Shown here piece after piece: positions 43,977 to 52,715 of a stretch of 64,000 nucleotides of DNA (position 1 is its first letter; every line of letters begins with the position of its first letter). The position numbers and the translations under genes were made by a program. This DNA is from MED-G105 sp039814575 (GTDB lineage Bacteria > Pseudomonadota > Alphaproteobacteria > Caulobacterales > Parvularculaceae): assembly GCA_039814575.1 (NCBI GenBank), contig JBCCAY010000008.1:1-64000 (forward strand), read 5' to 3'. The notes below the pieces were generated by a model. It saw nothing but the letters and a program-made list of their open reading frames with translations, was not told the DNA's origin and made no database searches.

Positions 43977-44576
43977 TTACGCCTCTTTTAGTTGTGATTT
44001 CAGCCGGTTCAGTTTCGAGCGCAGGGAAGAATCGACCATGGTTGAGCCGATTTTCACCACAAGCCCGCCTAACAGATCCGGATCGACTTTGGTGTTCAAA
44101 TTGACCGCTTTGCCCACATAGCGCTCGATCTCACCGCGCAAGCGCTTGGTTTGATCATCGTTCAACGGCGCGGCGGAAACCGCTTCGGCGCTCACTTCGC
44201 CGCGATGCTCGGCGAGGCGCGCGAAAAACGCCGCCACCACCGCATCAAGGGCGAATAAGCGACGGTTCGCCGCAAGCACGGCGAGAAAATTCTTGGTCAA
44301 CTGGCTGAAGCCGGCTTTGTCGGCGACCGAAGCGATCGCCGCGCCTTTTTCATCGGCGCCGTAGACGGGGCTTTTCAACAGGCTTTTGAAATCGGCCGAG
44401 CCGGCGATCATGGCGTCGATCGCTTTGACGTCTCTCTCGAGCCCTTCAAGTTCGCCGGCGTCGCGGCCGAGGTCGAAAAAAGCGTCGGCGTAACGGGCCG
44501 CGGCGCCGCTTATCTTTGTCGGCGCCTGGTCATTATTTCTGGCATTATCGCCGGCGTTGCGCACGTCTTCAGTCAT
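43977..44576 (-). CDS. atpH: F1 ATP synthase delta subunit
   Basis: A 199-residue delta subunit linking F1 to the peripheral stalk. ARYADAFFDLGRDAG opens the helical domain, and the C-terminal DPDLLGGLVVKIGSTMVDSS is diagnostic. I used the ATG at 44576 (GAGGAAAG upstream) instead of the longer frame to 44783. The first 22 residues before the domain are polar and poorly conserved. First gene of the F1 operon; Fo genes are not in this window. Confidence 0.94.
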   Translation of the reverse strand: MTEDVRNAGDNARNNDQAPTKISGAAARYADAFFDLGRDAGELEGLERDVKAIDAMIAGSADFKSLLKSPVYGADEKGAAIASVADKAGFSQLTKNFLAVLAANRRLFALDAVVAAFFARLAEHRGEVSAEAVSAAPLNDDQTKRLRGEIERYVGKAVNLNTKVDPDLLGGLVVKIGSTMVDSSLRSKLNRLKSQLKEA

Positions 44577-45169
44577 GACAGCGCTTTCCTCACAGGACGG
44601 ATCATCGACGTCATAGGGAAAATCGTTCCTAAAGTTTCGCTCTTCTAGTTTCGCTCTTTCAGGGCGGTCCCTAGAGGAGATTTGCTCCGGAGCCAAGGGA
44701 GCGCCCCTTAAAGGCCGCCTCGGACGAAGCTTGATCGGCTTCCCCGCGCCGGAGACCGCCGAGACGCGCGCAATATCCGCCACAGGAGCGGTATCGCGGC
44801 TAAAAAGATATGGAAAACAAGCGCCAAGAGCCTCGGCGCGCCAAGACCCCCGACAGTGTTCGCGCAGCGCTTACCATGGCGCGTTCGCGTGCGCAACATG
44901 GTCGAAGACGTGCGCGACAAGACATATCGGAACCTAGAGGATTAAACAGGGTTTTGTTGCGGAATCATGTCGACCGAGGAAGACGTATTCAGCGCTCGCC
45001 GCGGCAGTTAGGGCGCTCGGCGCGGCGACCGGCGACAAGACCGCCACTCCTGCCAACAGACCCGTTATACGACGCTGCGTTGACTTCGCTTCATGCGCGC
45101 ACGGGCTAAGCCCTCGAAAACCAAGGCCAGCCTTCCGGCGTGATCGGCGCACGTCAATGCAGCTTGGTG
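44577..45169. other. Long leader region upstream of atp operon
   Basis: 593 bases between the leftward hybrid kinase and atpH. The short overlapping frames (for example 44810-45109 plus, 44934-45152 minus) have no domain and opposing compositions typical of shadow frames, so none is called. The atp promoter is expected here. I see no riboswitch-like fold, clear terminator or tRNA. Confidence 0.4.
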
Positions 45170-46777
45170 TTAGCCGGCGGCCTTACGCGGCGCATCAAAG
45201 ACGCCGCACAGGCGCGCCACCGAGGCGACAAGATCGCGCTGATTAACCGGCTTCGCCAAATAGTCTTGCATGCCCATGGCCAGATATTTGTCGCGGTCGT
45301 TGGACATCGCATCGGCAGTAAGCGCGAGCACAGGTATGTCGCGCCACGGCGCATCGCTGGCGCGAATTTTTTTGAATGCCGTGACGCCGTCCATCTTCGG
45401 CATATGAATGTCAAGGAGAATAAGATCGAACGGGCCGGAATCACCAAGACGCGCGAGCACTTCCTCGCCGTCGATAGCGTGGGTCATGCGCACGCCGAGC
45501 TTCTTCAGGAAGAGATCGACGACACGCCGGTTCACTTCATTGTCGTCAGCAACCAGTATATGCAGCCCCGGCGGCAAGGTGTCGGTCCGTTTCGCCGCGG
45601 CCGCCGCATTCGCTTCGGCCGTGGAGATATCGGCGGCCACCGGCTCGGCGCGCACAGTCAGGTTAAAAGTCGAGCCTTCGCCGACGACGCTGTCTATCGT
45701 TAGATCGCCGCCCATAAGCGCAGCCAAACGCTTACTGATCGCAAGGCCAAGGCCGGTGCCGCCGTAAACCCGGCTCGTCGACGCATCCGCCTGTTCGAAC
45801 GAGCGAAAGATCTGCGCCTGCTTTTCTTCCGACACCCCAACGCCCGTGTCCGACACCGAAAAGTGGAGACGATAGCTTCCATCGTCGCAAGGGTCGGCCT
45901 TTAATGTCACGGCGATGCGCCCTTCGGCCGTGAACTTAATCGCGTTTGATATCAAATTATCAATACACTGACGTATTCGGATTGGGTCGACCAACACTTG
46001 CGCCGGAATCGCTGGCGACACGTCCAGATGGAAGTCAAGCCCTTTTTCTCGAGCGATCGTTTCATGAACCGCACAGATGCGCCTGAGGCGATGACGCAGA
46101 TCGACATCCACCGGCGACAATTCAATCTTTCCGGCTTCGATTTTGGATAAGTCGAGAATATCATTCAACAGCGTCAGCAGCGTTTTCCCCGAGTCGATCA
46201 ATATACCGACATATTCCTGCTGTTCCGGCGTCAAGGCCGACGCTTCCAGCGCTTGCGCCATCCCGAAGACGCCGTTGAGCGGCGTACGGATTTCGTGGCT
46301 CATATTAGCGAGGAACTCAGATTTGAGCCGCGTCGCTTCTTGCGCGGCGACAAGCGCTTTTTCGAGATTTTTTGATGTTTCTCGTTCCTCACGAACATCG
46401 CGAATAACACCGAGCACGTACTGTCCGCGTCCATCGGCGCCATAGACGGCGGAATTAGACGTCGAACAAACAACGAGCTCGCCATTTTTCGCGACGTAAC
46501 GACGGTCGCGCGTGTCTTTTTGAATCTCGCCAGCCAGCAACTTCATTCTCAACGTCTTGGCCGTCACCCAATCTGGTGGATGGACAATCTCTCTAACGGG
46601 CCTACCGATCAGTTCGTCAGGCGTATACCCTAATACGCGTTCGACCGCTTTGTTGACGTACTTAAACGCGCCGTCTTCGTCAGCGATAAGAACAATATCC
46701 GCAATCTGATCACAGACTTTGCGGAATAGTTGAACGCGAACGTCGTTTTCCTCTGAAGGAAGAGTCAAAGCGGTCAT
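45170..46777 (-). CDS. PAS hybrid histidine kinase with receiver
   Basis: A 535-residue cytoplasmic sensor: PAS domain (about 18-130: ADIVLIADEDGAFKYVNKAV, GYTPDELIGRPV), HisKA with FLANMSHEIRTPLNGV (H161), and HATPase_c (NLISNAIKFTAEG, DTGVGV, GGTGLGLAISK). A C-terminal receiver (about 410-525) carries the phosphoacceptor in LILLDIHMPKMDG. It resembles BarA/TorS-like hybrids without an HPt domain, so an external HPt is required. It lies between priA and the atp operon on the same strand, an unusual insertion. Signal unknown. Confidence 0.9.
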   Translation of the reverse strand: MTALTLPSEENDVRVQLFRKVCDQIADIVLIADEDGAFKYVNKAVERVLGYTPDELIGRPVREIVHPPDWVTAKTLRMKLLAGEIQKDTRDRRYVAKNGELVVCSTSNSAVYGADGRGQYVLGVIRDVREERETSKNLEKALVAAQEATRLKSEFLANMSHEIRTPLNGVFGMAQALEASALTPEQQEYVGILIDSGKTLLTLLNDILDLSKIEAGKIELSPVDVDLRHRLRRICAVHETIAREKGLDFHLDVSPAIPAQVLVDPIRIRQCIDNLISNAIKFTAEGRIAVTLKADPCDDGSYRLHFSVSDTGVGVSEEKQAQIFRSFEQADASTSRVYGGTGLGLAISKRLAALMGGDLTIDSVVGEGSTFNLTVRAEPVAADISTAEANAAAAAKRTDTLPPGLHILVADDNEVNRRVVDLFLKKLGVRMTHAIDGEEVLARLGDSGPFDLILLDIHMPKMDGVTAFKKIRASDAPWRDIPVLALTADAMSNDRDKYLAMGMQDYLAKPVNQRDLVASVARLCGVFDAPRKAAG

Positions 46778-46917
46778 TGGCGGCCCTTAGCGCTGTACTA
46801 AAATTGAAGAAAATGCCATCTAACTCAAACAGCTTTGTCGAACAGCAGTTTAAATTGCGTTAGGCGCCCGCAAAAATTGCTTAAAACGAAGGTTCGTTAG
46901 GGCGACGGTAAGGTCGA

Positions 46918-49365
46918 TTAAAGAAATGAATACGGATCGATATCAACAGAACGCCGAACGGCGTTTGGCAATTTAATGCGCTTCAACCAAGCGCCCATAA
47001 AGCGCTGTACCGAAACATCGCGCCGCGCTTTGACCAAAAACCGCATGCGCGCCTCGCCGCGCACCCGATATATCGGGGCCGGGGCGGGCCCCATAACCTC
47101 AACGCCGTCCGCAGCGATAAGCGCATCGCGATGCGCCGCCGCCGCCTCACGTAACGTCTTTTCATTCTCCGATCGCAGAATAATCGCGGCGAGCCTGCCA
47201 TAGGGCGGGAAACCGAGCGCATCACGCCCAGCGGCTTCGGCCGCCAAAAAAGCATCACGATCGTTTGCAACAAGAGCTTGAAAGACCGGCGCATCCGGTT
47301 GATGGGTTTGTAAAAGCGCGCGGCCCGGCGCGTCGCTGCGCCCGGCGCGGCCCGCGACTTGGCTCAAAAGCTGAAACGTGCGCTCCCCGGCGCGCAAATC
47401 GCCGCCGGAAAGACCCATATCGGCGTCGACGACGCCGACAAGCGTCAACCCTGGGAAATGATGGCCCTTGGCGACGACTTGCGTCGCCACCAAAATATCG
47501 ATCGCACCGTCCGCCATGGCGTCGAGAACGACCCGCATCGCTTGCGGCGTCGCGGCGGTATCCGACGACAAAATACCAAGACGCGCCGTAGGCCAACGTT
47601 TCTTTGCTTCTTCCGCAATACGTTCCACGCCTGGTCCGCACGGATGGAGAGCGTCAACCGCTTTACACGACGGACACGCCTTCGGCTTCGGCATGGAAAA
47701 GCCGGTGTGGTGACACACGAGCTTGTTTTCAAACCGGTGCTCCACAAGCCAAGAATCCGAATGCGGCGATTTCATTCGGGCGCCGCATTTCCGGCAAATC
47801 GTCAGGGGCGCGTAACCGCGACGATTAAGAAAAAGCAGCGCCTGCTCATTTCGAGCGAGGGTTTCGTCGACCGCAGCGACAAGCGGCGGCGACAACCACG
47901 TCTCCGCGCCGCGCTTTTCAGAGGCCGAATCGGGGCGTCGCATTTCACCCCCGCCGTTCTCGGCGCCCGGCTCAATAGGTGGCTCGACAGGCGGCGATAA
48001 TCGCTCCGGCGGCGTACGCCGCAAATCGATAAGCCCGACTGAAGGCAGGCGCGCCGGTCCGAACCTACTCTTTAGGCGGACGATATCATACCGCCCTTGG
48101 TCGACATTCACGACTGTTTCAAGGGACGGCGTCGCCGACGCCAAGACGACGGGAAAACCGCCCCGCGCGCCGCGGGCGACGGCGAGGTCACGCCCCTGAT
48201 AGACGACGCCGTCTTCTTGTTTGTAGGCGCTCTCATGTTCTTCATCGACGACGATCAGCCGCAGCTTTTTGAACGGCAAAAAGAGCGCCGAGCGCGCGCC
48301 GACGACGATGCGCGCCGATCCGTCGGCGACCCGCCGCCAGGTGCGCCGGCGTTGCGCGGCGGTGAGATCCGAATGCCAGGGCGCGGGCGCGGCGCCAAAG
48401 CGCGCTTCGACCCGCTGTAAAAACGGCAAGGTCAGCGCAATTTCCGGAATGAGCACCAATATTTGAGCTGTCGGATCGGCCGCTAAAACAGCGGCGACCG
48501 CTTCCAGATAAACTTCGGTTTTGCCGGCCCCGGTGACGCCGTCCAGCAATACGGCGCCGGAGGCTCCCCGCTCTTCGCCAGAGACGGCCTCGCCGAGCAC
48601 ATGACGCCGCAAACCTTCCGCCGCCGCTGACTGTTCTTGCGAAAGCACAGGCGGCGCGAAATCCGGCTGAGGCGAGTCAAACAGCGGATCAGGGTCAATC
48701 GCGACCTTTTCCAAGGCCCCGGCTTTGACGAGGCCACGCACTACCCCCTCGCCAGCGCCGGCCTTTTCGGCGAGCTCTTTTACAGACAACAGCAGGGCGG
48801 CGGACAGCGGCTCGGCGGCGGCGGACAGCACCGCCTCACGCGCCGGGGTTAACTTGAGTTCAGCCGGCCCCGCCCGCGAAGACGCCGTAGCGCGGTATCC
48901 ATAACGGGCGGCCGGCGGCCGTAGGGCGTCGCCGCCACGCATCACAAGCCGCAACACCGCGCCGAGCGGCGCCATTGTGTAAGACGCCGTCCATGCAATG
49001 AAATCGAGCACCGACGGCGCTAAGGGCGGCGCATCAAAAACGCGCGTGACTTCTTTTAGCTTGTTTAGTGGCGGCGCGGGCGTGTTTCCGTCCGCCGGCC
49101 ACACGACGCCGAGCAAGCGCCGCCCAGCGAACGGCGCCTCAACGAATGTCCCCGGAGACAGACCAACACTCGCGCCCTCGCCCGAAAAAGCCTTTGAATC
49201 GGCCGTTTCAGCAATCCGCGGCGACAGATAGTCAAACGCTTTCGGCAAGGGCGTTGGGAAGAGAATTGAGACGCGTCGCCCCGCTTCGGCTCGCGCTGGG
49301 ACATCAGCCTCAGCCTCCGGCGCGCCGGCGGGATTAAGAGCGCTCTCAAACGCGGCCTCGGACAT
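46918..49365 (-). CDS. priA: Primosomal replication restart helicase PriA
   Basis: An 815-residue superfamily 2 helicase that reloads the replisome at stalled forks. Walker A TGAGKTEVYLEA, DEEH box (VVDEEHESAYKQEDG), ATPSLET and VATQVVAKGHHFP are intact. The zinc region is reduced: CRKCGARM, then SPHS where CPNC is usual, CHHTG where CHHCG is usual, and CPSC. Related alphaproteobacterial PriA proteins share this. ATG at 49365 (MSEAAFES) preferred over GTG at 49392. An acidic Pro/Glu insert lies near residues 460-490. Upstream of the atp operon as in several relatives, but with a kinase between. Confidence 0.94.
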   Translation of the reverse strand: MSEAAFESALNPAGAPEAEADVPARAEAGRRVSILFPTPLPKAFDYLSPRIAETADSKAFSGEGASVGLSPGTFVEAPFAGRRLLGVVWPADGNTPAPPLNKLKEVTRVFDAPPLAPSVLDFIAWTASYTMAPLGAVLRLVMRGGDALRPPAARYGYRATASSRAGPAELKLTPAREAVLSAAAEPLSAALLLSVKELAEKAGAGEGVVRGLVKAGALEKVAIDPDPLFDSPQPDFAPPVLSQEQSAAAEGLRRHVLGEAVSGEERGASGAVLLDGVTGAGKTEVYLEAVAAVLAADPTAQILVLIPEIALTLPFLQRVEARFGAAPAPWHSDLTAAQRRRTWRRVADGSARIVVGARSALFLPFKKLRLIVVDEEHESAYKQEDGVVYQGRDLAVARGARGGFPVVLASATPSLETVVNVDQGRYDIVRLKSRFGPARLPSVGLIDLRRTPPERLSPPVEPPIEPGAENGGGEMRRPDSASEKRGAETWLSPPLVAAVDETLARNEQALLFLNRRGYAPLTICRKCGARMKSPHSDSWLVEHRFENKLVCHHTGFSMPKPKACPSCKAVDALHPCGPGVERIAEEAKKRWPTARLGILSSDTAATPQAMRVVLDAMADGAIDILVATQVVAKGHHFPGLTLVGVVDADMGLSGGDLRAGERTFQLLSQVAGRAGRSDAPGRALLQTHQPDAPVFQALVANDRDAFLAAEAAGRDALGFPPYGRLAAIILRSENEKTLREAAAAHRDALIAADGVEVMGPAPAPIYRVRGEARMRFLVKARRDVSVQRFMGAWLKRIKLPNAVRRSVDIDPYSFL

Positions 49366-49708
49366 TAACGGACAGGCTCCGAATATCGGCACATCGGCCA
49401 GGCGACAGCGGGACAGTTTCGGAACCGGGCGAAATGCTTGATCATAGCGGCGGATTGGGTTGAATTAAAAAGGTCGAGCGGGCGGGAAACGGCGTCGGCA
49501 ACGTAAGAAACGCACTGCCGTCGAAATTCCATCAGGCGGCTTGCTTCTGATGAACGCGAGAAACTGGCGAACGCTGTGAAGCAAAATTTGGCGGGCGAAA
49601 AAAATACAATCGACAATGGCGCATTCGACCCCGATAACAGCGCGCGAGACCTAAGCTTCTTCGGTTTCAGCGCAGAACGGCTTTAACGTAGGATATGAGC
49701 GGCGCACC
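49366..49708. other. Divergent intergenic region, no gene recognised
   Basis: 343 bases between priA and the DUF1036 gene. The minus-strand frame 49365-49616 lacks any domain and is not called. No repeats or hairpins stand out. Presumably holds two divergent promoters. Confidence 0.35.
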
Positions 49709-50743
49709 ATGAATAGCATGCACCGAGTTTCTCTGGCTATTTTGGCGACAGCGCTGACGCTGTTCATCGGCGGCGCGGCGAACGCCAAATACAGCCTCTG
49801 CAATAAGACAAGCTACGTGCTGTCCGCGGCGATCGCTTATGTGGACGGCGATCGCCTGGCGACCCGCGGCTGGTGGCGATTGCGGCCCGGCCAGTGCAAA
49901 GTCGTTCTGACGGAGCCGACCGATCCCGGCCGCTATTTCGTCTACGCGGAAGGCATTCCCGGTCATAAAGGCCCGTTGCGCGCTTGGTCCGGCGACACGC
50001 CACTATGCGTTGAAAACGCCGGCTTCTTCAATCTGCGCAATCAAGAAGTGTGTCGGGACGATCCTTCGCGGAAGCGGCAATTCTTCACCGTTGACGTGAC
50101 CGCCGACGCCAAAGGCAATTGGCAGACCGATTTCGCTGAAGCGGAAAATTACAGCGTCTTCTCCGCTGAAGTCGCCGGCGTGCAACGCTTGATGCGCGAC
50201 GTCGGCGCCTCCAAAGGCCGGATCGACGGATCGCTCGGCCGGCAAACCCAACGGGATCTCGCCGCCTACCGCAAAAAAGAAGGCCTCGGCGCTGGGCCCG
50301 AGGTGGACAATGACACCATCGACCATCTCATCGACAAAGCGAACGCCGCCGAAGCCAAGCTCGGGTTTTTCTATTGCAATAAAGCCGACGCGGCGGTGTG
50401 GTCCGCGATCGCCGAAACCGCCGATGAGACATACGAATCGCGTGGTTGGTGGCGATTGGAGCCGGGCGACTGCGCCAAGGTCATCAAAGGCGCGCTCGAA
50501 AAAGATCATTATTACGTCTATGGCGTCGTTGAATCGACGGACGGCGAGCGACGTCTCGCGGGCGGCGATAAACCGCTGTGCGTCAATGACGTGAAGTTCT
50601 CGGTAGCCAATGAGACCAGCTGCGCCGACCAAGAGCTTGACGAGGCGGTGTTCAAACGCGTGGAAATCGGCGGCAAAGCCTCATCTACATTTGAATTCGT
50701 CACCGATATGTTCGTCGGACCGCCTTCAACAGCGTCACGATAA
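49709..50743 (+). CDS. Exported protein with two DUF1036 domains
   Basis: A 344-residue secreted protein. Signal peptide about 1-26 (VSLAILATALTLFIGGAANA). Two DUF1036 modules: first about 28-150 (YSLCNKTSYVLSAAIAYVDG, RGWWRLRPGQCKVV), second about 225-330 (FFYCNKADAAVWSAIAETAD, RGWWRLEPGDCAKVI). Between them a peptidoglycan-binding-like helix region (VQRLMRDVGASKGRIDGSLG, RQTQRDLAAYRKK). DUF1036 proteins are periplasmic with unknown function; a duplicated form joined by a PG-binding-like linker suggests cell-wall association. Conserved cysteines in each repeat may form disulphides. Confidence 0.82.
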   Translation: MNSMHRVSLAILATALTLFIGGAANAKYSLCNKTSYVLSAAIAYVDGDRLATRGWWRLRPGQCKVVLTEPTDPGRYFVYAEGIPGHKGPLRAWSGDTPLCVENAGFFNLRNQEVCRDDPSRKRQFFTVDVTADAKGNWQTDFAEAENYSVFSAEVAGVQRLMRDVGASKGRIDGSLGRQTQRDLAAYRKKEGLGAGPEVDNDTIDHLIDKANAAEAKLGFFYCNKADAAVWSAIAETADETYESRGWWRLEPGDCAKVIKGALEKDHYYVYGVVESTDGERRLAGGDKPLCVNDVKFSVANETSCADQELDEAVFKRVEIGGKASSTFEFVTDMFVGPPSTASR

Positions 50744-50917
50744 GCTCCGACACAGGGCGGCCGCGTGGCTTGCAGCAATCCATATAGCGAACGGCCGTCG
50801 TATATTTCAGCAATACATAGCGAATCGCCGCCTTCTAACGGGTATCGTCAGAAACGTCCTTTCGGTCGTTACAGTGCAATCGATTTATTGTCTCTTTCAT
50901 CCTTAAGCTGAGTTTTT

Positions 50918-51688
50918 ATGCATTCTGAAACACGCGTCGCAGATCCCGCCCCGAAGACCGCGCCGAGCGCCGCCGACGACTGGTCGGACGTCGAGGATTG
51001 GATCTTCGATCTCGACAACACGCTCTATCCGGCCGGCTGCCACCTTTTCAGTCAGATCGACGCGCGCATGGCGACATACATTGAAGAGCGCCTCGCCCTC
51101 TCCCATGCGGACGCCCGCAAGCTGCAAAAAGAGTATTATGTCCGCTATGGCACGACGCTGAGCGGCCTGATGCATGAGCACGCCGTTGCACCGGAAGAGT
51201 TCATGTCCTTCGTGCACGATATCGACGTCTCGGGCGTACCGGAAAACCCTGACTTGGCGCGCCATATCGCCGATTTGCCGGGGCGCAAATTCATCTTCAC
51301 CAACGGCTCGGTCGCCCATGCGGAAAACGTGCTCGGCAAAATCGGCCTTAACGGGCTTTTTGACGACGTCTTCGACATCGCCGCAGCGGACTTCACGCCG
51401 AAACCGCATATGGACGCCTATCAGCGTTTTTTAAGCCGCACCTCCGTAAAGCCAGATGCGGCCGCCATGTTCGAGGACATCGCGCATAATCTCGAAGCGC
51501 CGCACGCGCTTGGCATGCGCACCGTCTTAATCTGCGCCGCGGCCGATTGGATGCACGACGAACCGGCGGAAAAGCGCCCAGCGCATCCAGCCGATGACAT
51601 GCTCGCTGAAGATCACGTGCATCACGTCACCGAAGACATCACAGCGTTTCTCGGCGACCTTATCGAGCAACGTCCAGCAATCGCTTAG
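50918..51688 (+). CDS. Pyrimidine 5'-nucleotidase (HAD family)
   Basis: A 256-residue HAD hydrolase of the SDT1/pyrimidine 5'-nucleotidase type. Motif I WIFDLDNTLYPAG (nucleophile D in DLDNT), motif II FIFTNGS, motif III KPHMDAY with MFEDIAHNLEAP (motif IV). It dephosphorylates pyrimidine nucleotides or related monophosphates. It is commonly encoded beside dapD in alphaproteobacteria, as here (132 bases upstream). N-terminal 22 residues are disordered. Confidence 0.86.
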   Translation: MHSETRVADPAPKTAPSAADDWSDVEDWIFDLDNTLYPAGCHLFSQIDARMATYIEERLALSHADARKLQKEYYVRYGTTLSGLMHEHAVAPEEFMSFVHDIDVSGVPENPDLARHIADLPGRKFIFTNGSVAHAENVLGKIGLNGLFDDVFDIAAADFTPKPHMDAYQRFLSRTSVKPDAAAMFEDIAHNLEAPHALGMRTVLICAAADWMHDEPAEKRPAHPADDMLAEDHVHHVTEDITAFLGDLIEQRPAIA

Positions 51689-51820
51689 CGACAGCCGCAC
51701 CGCCTCAGAAAATATTGACGACGAAACGCGCGGAGCCTAAGGGGCCTCTTCACGTCCCTTACGCCAGCGAGCGGCGCGAAGGGCCAACCGCTCCATTTTT
51801 ATTTCGCGAGAAGAGCCCCC

Positions 51821-52687
51821 ATGACCGACGCGCTTTCAGCCCAGCAATTACAACCTGTCATTGACGCCGCCTGGGAGGCGCGCAGCGAGCTTTCGGCCGA
51901 CACCAAGGGCGAAACGCGCGAAGCCGTAGACGCCGCCCTTTCCGGCCTCGACTCAGGCGCGGTGCGTGTCGCAGAGCCGACAACAAAAACGGCCAACACG
52001 ACACATTGGCAGGTCAATGAATGGCTGAAAAAAGCCGTTCTTCTGTCGTTCCGGTTAAACCCCAACCGCGTCATTGACGGCGGCCCGGGCGGGCGCGCCG
52101 GCGTCGGCGCTTGGTGGGATAAAGTGCCCTCGAAATTCGCCGGTTGGCACTCGGATGATTTCGAAGCGGCGGGCTTCCGCGCCGTGCCGCCGGCAGCCGT
52201 GCGCCATGGCGCGTATGTGGCGCCGAATGCGGTGTTGATGCCGTCTTATGTCAATATCGGCGCTTATGTCGGCGAAGGCGCGATGATCGACACTTGGGCG
52301 ACCGTCGGCTCATGCGCGCAGATCGGCGCCGACTGCCACATCTCCGGCGGCGTCGGCATTGGCGGCGTCCTCGAACCCTTGCAAGCCGCGCCCGTCATCA
52401 TTGAGGACAATGTCTTTATCGGCGCGCGCTCCGAAGTCGCCGAGGGCGTCATCGTCCGTGAGGGATCGGTTTTGTCCATGGGCGTCTTTTTGGGCGCGTC
52501 GACGAAAATCATCGACCGCGAGAACGGCGAAACCCTCTATGGCGAAGTGCCGCCCTATTCGGTCGTCGTGCCGGGCTCCCTGCCCTCCGACAAAGGCGGC
52601 CCGAACCTTTATTGCGCCGTGATCGTAAAGCGCGTTGATGAACGCACGCGCTCGAAGACGTCGATTAACGACCTCTTGCGGGCGTAA
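51821..52687 (+). CDS. dapD: Tetrahydrodipicolinate N-succinyltransferase
   Basis: A 288-residue left-handed beta-helix acyltransferase of the succinylase lysine/DAP pathway. Hexapeptide repeats (GAYVAPNAVLMPSYVNIGAY, TWATVGSCAQIGADCHISGG, GIGGVLEPLQAAPVIIEDNV) and C-terminal IVKRVDERTRSKTSINDLLR are characteristic. Its product feeds the aminotransferase step before DapE, encoded 33 kb upstream in this window. Length and start are normal. Confidence 0.95.
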   Translation: MTDALSAQQLQPVIDAAWEARSELSADTKGETREAVDAALSGLDSGAVRVAEPTTKTANTTHWQVNEWLKKAVLLSFRLNPNRVIDGGPGGRAGVGAWWDKVPSKFAGWHSDDFEAAGFRAVPPAAVRHGAYVAPNAVLMPSYVNIGAYVGEGAMIDTWATVGSCAQIGADCHISGGVGIGGVLEPLQAAPVIIEDNVFIGARSEVAEGVIVREGSVLSMGVFLGASTKIIDRENGETLYGEVPPYSVVVPGSLPSDKGGPNLYCAVIVKRVDERTRSKTSINDLLRA

Positions 52688-52715
52688 GGTTAGCGTTTAA
52701 CGCGCGGCCGAAACT

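Noticed and set aside
44810..45109. Arginine-rich plus-strand frame upstream of atpH
   Set aside because: No domain, overlaps an opposite frame; looks like non-coding leader.
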